Source: Halorussus halophilus (GTDB taxonomy: Archaea; Halobacteriota; Halobacteria; Halobacteriales; Haladaptataceae). From it: DNA of 64,000 nucleotides. The stretch's first letter is position 1. Every line of letters begins with the position of its first letter. Both the position numbers and the translations under genes were made by a program. Of the stretch, positions 52,882-61,553 are shown piece by piece. The notes beneath the pieces were generated by a model. It had not been told where the DNA came from. It was given only the letters and a program-made list of their open reading frames with translations, and did not search any database. Where the stretch lies: contig NZ_CP044523.1 in NCBI RefSeq assembly GCF_008831545.1, positions 2,108,001 through 2,172,000 of the forward strand, read 5' to 3'.

Positions 52882-52895
52882 TCCCGGTCGGCGCA
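52882..52895 (+). repeat. Copy of the tRNA-Gly 3' end
   Basis: TCCCGGTCGGCGCA repeats the last 14 bases of tRNA-Gly (52818-52831) exactly, 64 bases downstream. Such direct repeats are the usual trace of tRNA-targeted integration (attL/attR). The 50 bases between hold no gene. Confidence 0.75.
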
Positions 52896-53002
52896 TTTCT
52901 ACCGCGAACAAGCTACGAGTAGCGAAGCTATGCTCGTCCACATTTCCGTTGCCACCTAACCAACAGATTCAACTCCGCTTGCTCGGTTGACAGACTCAAG
53001 TG

Positions 53003-54004
53003 ATGAAGGTGAGCCACTACTTCGAGTGGGAGTCGGCCATCACGGGCGGGCACCACCAGTCGGTCCAGAACCAGCGCAAGATACTGGAAGAACGCGGCAT
53101 CGACTACACTACCGACCCCACGACGGACGCTGACCTGCTCCACCTCAACAACATGGGGCCTCGCTCGGTGTTCTACGCCGCGAAGGCTCGCCGGAACGAC
53201 GTTCCTGTCTTGGTTCACGCCCACCAGACGGCCGAGGACTTCGAGGAGAGTTTTGCGTTCTCGAACGTGTTGGCGAAGCCACTGAAACCGTACCTTCGGC
53301 GGGCCTACTCGCTGGCGGACCACCTCGTCTGCCCGTCTGAGCATACGAAGGCGGTGATGGAAGGCTACACCGACACACCGAAGACCGTCGTCAGCAACGG
53401 CTTCGACGCCGAGAAATTGGACGGCTTCGAGTCACTGCGCCAAGAGTATCTGGAGCGGTACGACCTTGACCCGCCGGTCGTGTTCAACGTCGCACACGTC
53501 ATCGAGCGCAAAGGCCTGCGGAGTTTCGTCGAGACCGCCCGTCGAATGCCCGACACCGACTTCGTCTGGTTCGGCTACCTCAACCCGACCGGCAACGACG
53601 GCGTCTTCGACCGACTGCTCACGAGTTCGAAAGTCGAGGAACTGGTCGAGAACGCACCCCAAAACTGCACCTTCACCGGCTACGTCGAGGACATCCGCGG
53701 CGCGTTCGCGGCCGGAGACGTGTTCTTCTTCCCGACGAAGAACGAGAACGAGGGGATGGCCCTGTTGGAAGCGATGTCGTGTGGAACACCGCCCGTGATT
53801 CGAAACATCGACACGTACCACTGGCTGGAGGACGGTCGTCACTGCCTGAAGGCTGAGGGAAGCTTCGAAGAAGAACTACTGAAACTCATCGAGGACGAAC
53901 AGCGACGACGCGAGTTGGGAGAGACTGCCGAGCAGAAGAGCCGCGAATTTCGGTTGGCGAACGTTGGCGACGAACTCGTCGAACTGTATCAGCGTCTCGT
54001 CTAG
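53003..54004 (+). CDS. GT4-family glycosyltransferase
   Basis: A 333-residue cytoplasmic GT-B fold enzyme that transfers a sugar from a nucleotide-sugar. The N-terminal half has MKVSHYFEWESAITGGHHQSV and PVLVHAHQTAEDFEESF. The C-terminal half has PPVVFNVAHVIERKGLRSFVE, ENEGMALLEAMSCGTPPVIRNI (the E-x7-E motif) and a C-terminal helix. The ATG at 53003 is used; a GTG three bases earlier is possible. Its last codons overlap the end of the convergent DUF2298 gene by 3 bases. Confidence 0.92.
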   Translation: MKVSHYFEWESAITGGHHQSVQNQRKILEERGIDYTTDPTTDADLLHLNNMGPRSVFYAAKARRNDVPVLVHAHQTAEDFEESFAFSNVLAKPLKPYLRRAYSLADHLVCPSEHTKAVMEGYTDTPKTVVSNGFDAEKLDGFESLRQEYLERYDLDPPVVFNVAHVIERKGLRSFVETARRMPDTDFVWFGYLNPTGNDGVFDRLLTSSKVEELVENAPQNCTFTGYVEDIRGAFAAGDVFFFPTKNENEGMALLEAMSCGTPPVIRNIDTYHWLEDGRHCLKAEGSFEEELLKLIEDEQRRRELGETAEQKSREFRLANVGDELVELYQRLV

Positions 54005-56364
54005 CTTAGCTCCGACTGGTGGACGCGATAGACCACGACGTTGCCACTCCGGAACGCCTCCTCGATGCCTTGGTACTTCGAGAAGTCCAAGTTGCTGTTG
54101 GCGTACCGGTCGCGGGCCTCCGGACCGACGTAGACGTACTGCACGTCGTACTTCTGCAGCATCTCGGCGCGGGTTCCCTCCGTACCGGTGTAGACGAGGT
54201 TCACGTCCTCCACGCGGTAGCGGACCGTCTCGTCGCCCCGATAGATGTTCTCGTGATTGACCCACCCGACGACAGTTGGAATGCCGGTCAACGAGGACGC
54301 CGGACTCGACCACGAGTAGGGCGACAGTCCGGGCGGTGAGACGATGTGTGGCTGTCCGCCATCCGCCTGTTCCTGGATGTAGTCGATCGCCTCGCCCTCG
54401 TGGGGGTGGAACGTCTCGACGAACGCCGTCGAGTCGAGTGTCGGGTCGTCCGTGCGGTGGATGGGGCTGTCGGAGGTGAAGTGTTCGGTCAGCGCGAGTC
54501 CGGCGAACCCGGACGAACTGGCGACGAGGACGACTGCCAGTGCGGCCATCAGGTCCGAACGCGTGAGGCCTAGTGAGGGAATCGTCCACTCGGCAGGACC
54601 AGTTCGACTGACGAGCGTGGCCAACGCGCCTCCGGCGGCGACGCCCCACAGCACCCAAACCTGCATGTACACCTTGAACACCGTGTTCATGCGCCCGCCT
54701 GCCGCGTTGTCGTGAATGTAGACGAGTTCGACCAGCGTCACGAGTCCTGCGCCGCCGACGAGTAGAACCGTCTCGTAGCCACAATCTGCGTCCGTCCGGA
54801 GAAGGAGCCATCCCACTACGAGCAGGGGAACGACGAGTGCAAGCACGGCGAAATCGACGACCCACGCCACCACGGCGAGGAGTGCCGCGAGTAGCGCGAA
54901 GCGTGCAGGCCGAACGTTTAGGGTCTCGCGTGCGCGCGGCCAAAGGAACAGGGTGAAGATGACGAGGAAGACGCCGTGAACCATGAGCAACGCCACCGCG
55001 CTGGAAGGCTTCGGGAAGAACGCGATGCTCCGACTGCTCGCCGACTGGAGCAGGATGCCGAAGATGAACGGCGCGATAACTGCGACGGCGAGTGCAGCTA
55101 CGGCAGCTGCGGCCGCGAACGCACCGACAATTCGGCGTCCCTCCGCTCGAAGCACCGTCGCAGGAGCGCCGCCGTCCGTGACCGGGGTCTCTGTCTTCGT
55201 CCCCGAAACGCCCGGAAACAGCGACAGTGGGTCCGCAGGCGCGAACAGCACCGCGAGCCAGAAGACGCCGAGTCCGGTCGGGAGACTCCAGACGTTGACG
55301 AAACTCAACAAGCCGACGGTCGGCGGAATCGCACCGAAGGCGAGCAGTCGCCGTCTGGTGAGCGCCTCGGGAGGGGTCTGGTAGTAGGCGAACCCGAGTG
55401 CGGCCACCAACAAGAGGAACGGCGTGCTGAGCATGTGAGCGTGGAGATCACCGTTGAGAAACGCGAATATCGGGAACTCGTTTATCGTCTGGGGGATGAC
55501 TCGACTCGGTGCCCAGTAGCCAAACTCCGAGAGTCCCTCGCGGATGAGTTCGCCGGAGTGGGCCTCGCTGAGCGTGGCGGCGACCCAGTTGGCGAGGCCA
55601 CTTGCCAGCGAGTCGGGGAGGAGCCAAATCAGCCCCGTCACCGCGACGACGAGATTCCCACCGAGTCCGACGAAGAAGCCACCGAGCGCGCCGCCGACGC
55701 GGTGGGACGCCCCGCGTGCGTCCGCCAGCGCACCAGCGAGTCCGTAGGCGGCCGTGACGAGCGTCGCGTAGAAGCCGGAGAGTGCGAGGTTGTACGCGAA
55801 TCGCGGGTCGGTACCAGTCAACTGCGCGAGGGTCGCCGAGAGGAAGTGACCGCCGTAGTAGTACAGCAAGTGTTCGCCAGCGAACCACATGTCCTGTGGC
55901 GGTAGTGCTTCGGCGCGCAACAGCGACGTGAAGATGCCGTAGTCGAGGAACTTCTCGCCACCGGGGGCGTTGACTGCGGGGTCAACTGAGCGAATGGCGA
56001 CGAGCAGGCAGAACGCGAGAGCGAACACGGTTGTAGTTTCCGCGTACGCGCGTGGACTGAACTCAATGTCGTCTGACTCCGCAGTGTCGTCCGACGCTTC
56101 GTCTGGAAGGAACGTCCGGTCGCTCCAAATCAGGAAAAGCGACAGCGCGGCGACCACGGCGACGGAGGCGAACGCCGTCGCACGAGAGAAGGCGACGTGG
56201 CCGACCCAGTAGTAGACGGTCCCGACGAGGACCAACGTGACGGGGAGCGCGAACGCCGCACCCCGGTCGGGAAACCGGGGGAAGAGGCGGGCCGCGAGCG
56301 GTAAGCCGACGAGCGCGAGAACCTGAAACGCGAGGAACCAGAGCAGGACGAGCGCGTACTCCAT
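54001..56364 (-). CDS. DUF2298 multi-span membrane protein
   Basis: About 787 residues with 14 or more helices and a soluble C-terminal portion, of the DUF2298 (Chlor_Arch_YYY) family. Visible features are GGEKFLDYGIFTSLLRAEALPPQDMWFAGEHLLYYYGGHF-like sequence (shorter pieces EHLLYYYGGH and NEFPIFAFLNGDLHAHMLS), GRMNTVFKVYMQVW and HENIYRGDETVRYRVEDV. These carry conserved acidic and His residues facing the membrane exterior. The family is thought to be a glycosyltransferase-C-like or glycan transporter group. The start at 56364 is supported by a TATA-like TTTATCGG about 26 bases upstream. It partners functionally, perhaps, with the GT4 gene. Confidence 0.87.
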   Translation of the reverse strand: MEYALVLLWFLAFQVLALVGLPLAARLFPRFPDRGAAFALPVTLVLVGTVYYWVGHVAFSRATAFASVAVVAALSLFLIWSDRTFLPDEASDDTAESDDIEFSPRAYAETTTVFALAFCLLVAIRSVDPAVNAPGGEKFLDYGIFTSLLRAEALPPQDMWFAGEHLLYYYGGHFLSATLAQLTGTDPRFAYNLALSGFYATLVTAAYGLAGALADARGASHRVGGALGGFFVGLGGNLVVAVTGLIWLLPDSLASGLANWVAATLSEAHSGELIREGLSEFGYWAPSRVIPQTINEFPIFAFLNGDLHAHMLSTPFLLLVAALGFAYYQTPPEALTRRRLLAFGAIPPTVGLLSFVNVWSLPTGLGVFWLAVLFAPADPLSLFPGVSGTKTETPVTDGGAPATVLRAEGRRIVGAFAAAAAVAALAVAVIAPFIFGILLQSASSRSIAFFPKPSSAVALLMVHGVFLVIFTLFLWPRARETLNVRPARFALLAALLAVVAWVVDFAVLALVVPLLVVGWLLLRTDADCGYETVLLVGGAGLVTLVELVYIHDNAAGGRMNTVFKVYMQVWVLWGVAAGGALATLVSRTGPAEWTIPSLGLTRSDLMAALAVVLVASSSGFAGLALTEHFTSDSPIHRTDDPTLDSTAFVETFHPHEGEAIDYIQEQADGGQPHIVSPPGLSPYSWSSPASSLTGIPTVVGWVNHENIYRGDETVRYRVEDVNLVYTGTEGTRAEMLQKYDVQYVYVGPEARDRYANSNLDFSKYQGIEEAFRSGNVVVYRVHQSELS

Positions 56365-56397
56365 CGCATGATAGACGAGCGACGAACCGATAAACAT

Positions 56398-56565
56398 CTT
56401 GGGGTTTGTCGCGCTGTAGCCCGGAGTTAACTGCTCTCTACGAGGATACGTGGAGCGACAGGAGCGTTCGACGTGCAGGTCGAATTTGGGCGAGAATAAC
56501 GATACTAATCCGCATACGGCACTCGAATCAGAACCCTTATCAGTTGGTCGGCGTTACGAAGTAGT
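56398..56565. promoter_or_regulatory. Promoter region of tRNA-iMet
   Basis: An AT-rich gap. CCTTATCAG at about 56535-56542 is a TATA-like box about 27 bases upstream of the tRNA start. No gene is seen. Confidence 0.5.
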
Positions 56566-56640
56566 AGCGGGATGGGATAGCCAGGAGATTCCGGCGGGCT
56601 CATAACCCGCAGATCGGTAGTTCAAATCTACCTCCCGCTA
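56566..56640 (+). tRNA. Initiator tRNA-Met (anticodon CAU)
   Basis: A 75-base tRNA. The acceptor stem AGCGGGA pairs with TCCCGCT, giving the A1:U72 pair typical of archaeal initiators, with discriminator A. The anticodon stem ends in three G-C pairs (GGG-CTCATAA-CCC), another initiator hallmark. T-arm GGTAG-TTCAAAT-CTACC. No CCA and no intron. A T5 run directly follows (56641-56645). Confidence 0.96.
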
Positions 56641-56795
56641 TTTTTCAGAAATCAACCGACGAGAACCGAGTGTAACGAGGTTCGAGGAGCGGATTTCTGA
56701 AAATCTCTAGAGAGGATTTGAACCCAGCAAGTCGCACGCCCGCGGAACAGGATGAGCAGGGACGTCTTGCTCAGGTTCAAATCTACCTCCCGCTA
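56641..56795. repeat. tRNA-iMet-derived tandem unit 1
   Basis: This 155-base unit ends with an exact copy of the tRNA 3' end, TTCAAATCTACCTCCCGCTA (56776-56795; the tRNA copy is 56621-56640). It has a perfect 12-base stem (56642-56653 with 56692-56703), a short palindrome TCTCTAGAGA (56704-56713), and a second stem whose outer part GATTTGAACC (56715-56724) pairs with GGTTCAAATC (56774-56783) and inner part AGCAAG (56726-56731) with CTTGCT (56766-56771). The T-arm copy thus forms one side of the second stem. Confidence 0.85.
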
Positions 56796-56942
56796 CTTCG
56801 TTCGGAATTCAATTCGTGAGTGAGGAGCGTAGCGACGAGCGAACGCTGAATTCCGGAGAATAGTTCGAGCAGATTTGAATGAGGCAGGACGCGCGCAGCG
56901 AAGCGAGCACGTCCTGACGTGGTTCAAATCTACCTCCCGCTA
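56796..56942. repeat. tRNA-iMet-derived tandem unit 2
   Basis: This 147-base unit also ends in the 20-base tRNA tail TTCAAATCTACCTCCCGCTA (56923-56942). It has a 9-base stem CGGAATTCA/TGAATTCCG (56803-56811 with 56847-56855), and a second stem whose outer part AGATTTGAA (56871-56879) pairs with TTCAAATCT (56923-56931) and inner part CAGGACG (56885-56891) with CGTCCTG (56910-56916). Loops contain GAGTGAGGAGCG and GCAGCGAAGCGAGC. Its sequence differs from unit 1, but the architecture is the same. TATGTTTTTG follows (56941-56950). Confidence 0.85.
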
Positions 56943-57059
56943 TGTTTTTGCTGGACTCACTTCACTAACGAGGCGTTTCATCGCCGAGTCAACGCGAACC
57001 GTTCTCCGGCGAGTCGTACCCCTGCGCGTAGTTTTATTGAAATTCGTACGGTACTACCG

Positions 57060-57758
57060 ATGATGACACGCGCACTGTTCGTCGTCAGCCAAGAAGGCTA
57101 CTGGGGAGAGGAATGTACCGACCCGCTGGAAACACTCACCGACGCTGGCGTCGATATCGACGTCGCGACACCGACCGGAGACGAACCGGTCGTAGACGAG
57201 CGGTCTATCGACCCCGACAACGTCGGCGAGGAGACGGCCGAGCACGTCACAGAGGTTCACGAGAGCGACGACCGACTCCAAAATCCGATGCCGATAGCCG
57301 ACGCAGACGCCGGGGAGTACGACGCAGTCGTCTTCCCCGGTGGTCACGGCACTGAGTGGGACGTCAACCAAGACAAACACGCCCGCGAGTTGTTGCGGTC
57401 GGTCGTCGAACGCGACGACGGTGGAAAGGCGCTGGTCGTTTGCCACGCAGTCGGACTGCTCGCGTTCACCCGCGACGAGAGCGGCGAGTTGCTCGTCGCC
57501 GGGAGAGACGTGACCGGCTTCCCCAACGACTGGGAAGAGGGCATCGTGGACGACCGCGACCTGATGCCCGACGGTCGGAAGCTACCGTACTGGGTCGAAG
57601 ACGAGGTGAAAGCCGCAGGTGGGAACTGGGACGCAGAACTCGACGCCGAGACGAGTGTTACAGTCGATGGCGACCTCGTTACAGCGCGGGGTCCCGCATC
57701 CTCCCACGAGGGTGCGACGACGCTGTTGGAGCAGTTGGGCGTGGAACGTCCCGCCTAA
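57060..57758 (+). CDS. DJ-1/PfpI-family protein
   Basis: A 232-residue cytoplasmic protein of the class I glutamine amidotransferase-like superfamily. VFPGGHGTEWDV and the nucleophile elbow ALVVCHAVGLLAFT place the conserved Cys; a Glu early in SQEGYWGEECTD corresponds to the DJ-1 Glu partner. It probably acts as a deglycase, hydro-lyase or chaperone-like protein (Hsp31-type by length). TTTTATTG (57032-57039) about 25 bases upstream is a TATA box, giving a leaderless start. ATG codons at 57060 and 57063 are both possible. Confidence 0.9.
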   Translation: MMTRALFVVSQEGYWGEECTDPLETLTDAGVDIDVATPTGDEPVVDERSIDPDNVGEETAEHVTEVHESDDRLQNPMPIADADAGEYDAVVFPGGHGTEWDVNQDKHARELLRSVVERDDGGKALVVCHAVGLLAFTRDESGELLVAGRDVTGFPNDWEEGIVDDRDLMPDGRKLPYWVEDEVKAAGGNWDAELDAETSVTVDGDLVTARGPASSHEGATTLLEQLGVERPA

Positions 57759-57794
57759 TCGGACGACTTATCAGGTTCTCGTTCTACGTCCGGG

Positions 57795-58085
57795 GTGAGG
57801 TCGAACAACGTGTTACAGACTCGCGGTGTTCTCGCCATCATGGCCGGGATGATAATGACTGGCGGACTGATCGCAGCGCGGATGGACCGACGCATCGAGG
57901 CCGCGTGGATAATGGCCGGTGGCTTCGCCGTCGCGTCGCTCTGGTCGATAATGAGTATCTTTTGGGCACAGACCCACGCGAGCGTACTGACGCCGAAGCT
58001 CTGGATTTCGGTCGCAGCGATGGCAGTCGCCGCCACAGTGTACTACGGGTTTCTCGGGATGACTGGCGAGGGGTTCGGCGGATAG
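57795..58085 (+). CDS. Small three-span membrane protein
   Basis: A 96-residue protein with helices at about 14-28, 38-59 and 66-87. It carries a GTG start at 57795, or an ATG at 57840. Codon use favours this strand over the antisense frame. It has no recognised family. It follows the DJ-1-like gene by 36 bases and may be co-transcribed. Confidence 0.6.
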   Translation: MRSNNVLQTRGVLAIMAGMIMTGGLIAARMDRRIEAAWIMAGGFAVASLWSIMSIFWAQTHASVLTPKLWISVAAMAVAATVYYGFLGMTGEGFGG

Positions 58086-58307
58086 TCGCTTCTTCGAAAA
58101 GCGACCTGACGGCGGACCACCACTCCTCCTTCGAGAACAGATTTCCGCTCGAAATTTTTGAATCCCGGTCGATAAGCAGTCGTTACCGACGAGGATACCA
58201 TCCTGAACAAAGATGAAAAATGGGCTGTTACCATGCGTAACGTGCCCATATTGTGTAATTGCTTGCCAATCAACAGATTTAAATATGCGTTGGACTACCA
58301 CATTGGT
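58086..58307. promoter_or_regulatory. Promoter region of the peptide-type importer
   Basis: An AT-rich 222-base gap. TTTAAATA (58278-58285) is centred about 26 bases before the ATG at 58308, a textbook leaderless archaeal promoter. No other gene is seen. Confidence 0.65.
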
Positions 58308-60344
58308 ATGCCAGACCGGCGCAACCGATCGGATGACACGGCAAAAGGTCGACGCAACTTCCTGAAGGCGAGCGGTGCTGGTGCAGTTGCACTCTCTCTT
58401 GCTGGCTGTAGTGGCGGCGGAAACCAAGATACCACAACCAGTGACGAGACGACCAGCGGAGACGGTACGACGACCGAAGACGTCAACACAGTCGAAGAAG
58501 GAAACGCTGAACGTGGCGGTACGTTCACGTACGGACTGCCCGAGAAACCGGACACCCCGAACGTCCTCATGTCGAGTTCGGTGTACGGCGCACTTCCACT
58601 GTGGCGCATCTACGAGACTGGTGCGACCCTCGAACCGGTCAACTTCGAGGTCAAACCGTGGGTGTTCACGGACTGGAAAGTCGAGAACGCCGACAGTGCA
58701 GACTCGAAACCCGACGTTTACTTCAACGTCCGAGAAGGTCTGAAGTGGAACGACGGAGAGGACTTCACGAAAGAGGACGTGAAGTTCACGTACCAGTATC
58801 TCATCGACAACGAGCCGGGGCAGTACGCTTCGGCCATCGGTCCGATGGAGAGCATCAGTGAAGCGTCCAACGACTGGGACTTCCACCTGAAGCTCACTCA
58901 GCCCGTCTCCACGTTCGAACTGGACCAGTTCGGTCTCCCGCTACTCCCCAAGCACAAGTGGGAGGGTAAGAACTACAAGCAGTACGAGCCGACGAAGAAC
59001 GATGGTCCTGTCGGACTCGGCCCGGGTCGGCTGACGAAGTACCAGCCCGACACGGCGATTCAGATTACGTTCGACCACGACAACTACTACGACACACTCT
59101 CGCAGCTACAGTGGCGCAAAGACCACAAGCAGATCCTCGCGGGCGGTCCGTTCCTCGAAAAGCTGAACTTCAAGGTGTACGGTAGCCAGACTGCGATGAC
59201 CCAGGCGTTCATGCAGGGCGACATCGACACCCACTACGGCTCGATGAAGACCTCGAAGATTCCGGACGTCAAGAAGGCAGAGGGCAAGAGCCTCGTCAAA
59301 GGCTACGACAGCGGGTTCTCCTACTTCGGATTCAACCTCCGTCGCAAGCCACTCGACGACGTCGCACTCCGACAGGCAATGAGTATGCTGTTCGACGACT
59401 ACTACTGGGTCGAACAGCTCATGGGCGGCTACGTCATCGAAGGCGACTACGCCCAATCGCCCGGTTACGCCGGTGTCCGACCCGAGAAGGTGTTCGGCGG
59501 CGAACTATCGACCGACCCCGCCACGGAAGCGTTCTCCTACCGTGGCAACGACGACGGGACGCCGAAGATCGAGACTATCCGCAAGTTCCTGACCGACGGG
59601 AGCGTCATCGACGGGTCGCAGGGCACCTTCGCCGGGAAAGACTTCCCCGGTACGCTCTCGGGCGTCAAGGCGAGTCAGTCCGAAGCGAAGCACGAGTACA
59701 GCTTCGGTCCGGTGAAGACCTCGTTCCTCAAGAACAAGGAACACGCCGACAAGGAGCTTCGCGTCAACGGGAAGACCATCCCGGAGATCATGGACGGCGA
59801 CCCGCTCGTGATGTTCATCGACCCGCCGAAGGACACGCCGAAGGAGGCCAAGGCCATCAAGCGATGGACCAAGCACCTCCAGACGCTCGGCATTCCGATC
59901 AAGACCCAGGCTGTGGACTTCAACACGATGGTCGCGAAGGTCTACGTCGAGGAAGACTTCGACATCTACCCGATGGGCTGGGGCGGCACCGGTCCGTTCG
60001 GGAGTTCGCTCTACGCGTTCTTCCACTCCTCGCAGGCCGACGACCTCTCGGACGGCAACGAAGACAGCCAGCTGTACAACTCGCCGGGATACGGCCTCCA
60101 CGGCGGCAGTTCCGACGAACTGCTCTCGACGGCCCGAACCACGATGGACCCCAAGGAGCGTAACACGGCCACGGCGAAGGCAATCGAGAAGATCTACCTC
60201 GACTGCCCGTACATGCTGATGGACTACTCCAAGCAGCGCTGGCCGGTCAACAGTTCGAAGTTCGCTGGCTTCGTCGAGAACATCGTCGACCCGGCGTACG
60301 CGTACTTCGGCACGGAAATCAACAACATCCACCTGAAGCAGTAA
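58308..60344 (+). CDS. dppA: Peptide-type ABC importer, substrate-binding lipoprotein
   Basis: A 678-residue SBP_bac_5 protein. A Tat signal with lipobox (GRRNFLKASGAGAV, then LAGC at about 38-41) targets the outer face of the membrane. An acidic Thr-rich linker leads to the binding domain: DVYFNVREGLKWNDGEDFTKEDVKFTYQYL-type sequence (seen as REGLKWNDGEDFT), AFMQGDIDTHY, FSYFGFNLRRKPLDDVALRQAMSMLF and DIYPMGWGGTG. The length is longer than the usual 550 residues because of inserts in the C-terminal lobe. The substrate may be di- or oligopeptide; sugars are also known in this family. Confidence 0.93.
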   Translation: MPDRRNRSDDTAKGRRNFLKASGAGAVALSLAGCSGGGNQDTTTSDETTSGDGTTTEDVNTVEEGNAERGGTFTYGLPEKPDTPNVLMSSSVYGALPLWRIYETGATLEPVNFEVKPWVFTDWKVENADSADSKPDVYFNVREGLKWNDGEDFTKEDVKFTYQYLIDNEPGQYASAIGPMESISEASNDWDFHLKLTQPVSTFELDQFGLPLLPKHKWEGKNYKQYEPTKNDGPVGLGPGRLTKYQPDTAIQITFDHDNYYDTLSQLQWRKDHKQILAGGPFLEKLNFKVYGSQTAMTQAFMQGDIDTHYGSMKTSKIPDVKKAEGKSLVKGYDSGFSYFGFNLRRKPLDDVALRQAMSMLFDDYYWVEQLMGGYVIEGDYAQSPGYAGVRPEKVFGGELSTDPATEAFSYRGNDDGTPKIETIRKFLTDGSVIDGSQGTFAGKDFPGTLSGVKASQSEAKHEYSFGPVKTSFLKNKEHADKELRVNGKTIPEIMDGDPLVMFIDPPKDTPKEAKAIKRWTKHLQTLGIPIKTQAVDFNTMVAKVYVEEDFDIYPMGWGGTGPFGSSLYAFFHSSQADDLSDGNEDSQLYNSPGYGLHGGSSDELLSTARTTMDPKERNTATAKAIEKIYLDCPYMLMDYSKQRWPVNSSKFAGFVENIVDPAYAYFGTEINNIHLKQ

Positions 60345-60386
60345 CGGACACCGGAGTGGTTTCGGAGTCGTTTCCGCTGCGTCTTC

Positions 60387-60393
60387 CTTTTTC
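60387..60393 (+). terminator. Candidate terminator after the binding-protein gene
   Basis: A pyrimidine-rich stretch ending CTTCCTTTTTCC lies about 43-49 bases after the stop codon, before a 150-base spacer and the permease genes. A T-rich stop after the binding-protein gene would allow it to be made in excess over the permeases. The rest of the gap (60400-60545) shows no hairpin of note. Confidence 0.4.
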
Positions 60394-60545
60394 CTGCAGG
60401 GAGTTTGGCCGGGCAGTAGCCCTGCCGAGGGAGATGTAAGCCGGTATGGAATCACCACATTGATAACGAACGTCTACCATAAATGGCACGTATCTAGTAG
60501 AGGCGCTATGGTAACTAGTAAACAACTAACACGAGAAGTAATACT

Positions 60546-61553
60546 ATGACGCGAATCAGCGCACGATATCTGGCCAAGCGAGTGGTCGTCTCGTACTTGA
60601 CCCTACTGGTCATCATGTCGCTGCTGTTCGTCCTCATCCGGAGCATGCCGGGGTCGTTCATCCAGTCGATGATAACCCCGGACCTCGACCCGGCTGACAT
60701 CCAGCGACTACGGGAGACCTGGGGTCTCAACGAACCACTGTGGCAGCAGTACGTCGATTTCATGACGAACTACCAGACGGGGAACTTCGGTCGGTCCCCG
60801 ACTGAGAAAGAGCCAGTGTGGGACATCATCGCACGACGGTTCCCACGAACGCTCGTCCTGTTCGGAGCCATCTTCATCTCGGGATATATCATCGGCCCCA
60901 TCATGGGGATGTACCTCGGTTGGTGGCGGGGCACGACGAGAGACAAGGCCATCTTCAGCGGGAGTCTGCTGGCGTACTCGATGCCGGTGTTCTGGATCTC
61001 GTGGTTGTTCATCTGGGCCTTCAACTACAAGCTCGGCTGGCTTCCGAGTAGTTTCATGTTCACGAAGTTCCCGACGGAAGTCTACGGACCGGGATTCGAG
61101 TGGACTGCGGTGACGCTCATAACTGACCTACTCAAACACCTCGCGCTACCGCTCATCAGCACGGTGTTCGTCGGTTGGGTGGGTTCGATGCTCATCATGC
61201 GCCCGTCGATGAACAACGTCACGAGCGAGGACTACGTGTTCCTCGCGCAAGCGAAGGGCCTCAGCGAGCGGACAGTCATGATGAAACACGCGGCACGGAA
61301 CGCGCTGATTCCGGTGGCGACGCAAGCTATCGTCGGACTCGCGTTCCTGCTTGACGGGAGCGTCATCATCGAGAACGTGTTCAGTTGGCCGGGGCTCGGC
61401 GACGTCATCGTCGGAGCCGTCCTGTCACGTGACTATCCGATTACGCAGGCGGCGTTCTTCATGCTCGCCGTCCTCATCATCGTGATGCGACTGGTGACGG
61501 ACATCGTCTACACGTATCTCGACCCGCGCATCAAGTTCGGAGGTGACTCCTAA
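60546..61553 (+). CDS. dppB: Peptide-type ABC importer, permease DppB
   Basis: A 335-residue BPD_transp_1 permease with six helices. A first helix after RISARYLAKRVVVSYLTLLV and the external domain lead to FGRSPTEKEPVWDIIARRFPRTLVL. The coupling motif EDYVFLAQAKGLSERTVMMKHAARNALIP contains the EAA loop, then FLLDGSVIIENVFSWPGLGDVIV. It overlaps dppC by one base (TAATG). Confidence 0.95.
   Translation: MTRISARYLAKRVVVSYLTLLVIMSLLFVLIRSMPGSFIQSMITPDLDPADIQRLRETWGLNEPLWQQYVDFMTNYQTGNFGRSPTEKEPVWDIIARRFPRTLVLFGAIFISGYIIGPIMGMYLGWWRGTTRDKAIFSGSLLAYSMPVFWISWLFIWAFNYKLGWLPSSFMFTKFPTEVYGPGFEWTAVTLITDLLKHLALPLISTVFVGWVGSMLIMRPSMNNVTSEDYVFLAQAKGLSERTVMMKHAARNALIPVATQAIVGLAFLLDGSVIIENVFSWPGLGDVIVGAVLSRDYPITQAAFFMLAVLIIVMRLVTDIVYTYLDPRIKFGGDS

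Noticed and set aside
52832-53002. An integrated element next to tRNA-Gly
   Set aside because: The repeat pair encloses only about 50 bases, and no integrase gene lies nearby. At most it is a scar.
56641-56942. Two further tRNA genes or tRNA pseudogenes after tRNA-iMet
   Set aside because: Only the T-arm and 3' acceptor strand are repeated. No D-arm, anticodon arm or 5' acceptor strand is present.
57755-58036. A minus-strand gene opposite the small membrane protein
   Set aside because: It lacks the hydrophobic helices and codon pattern seen on the plus strand, and its start is poorly placed.
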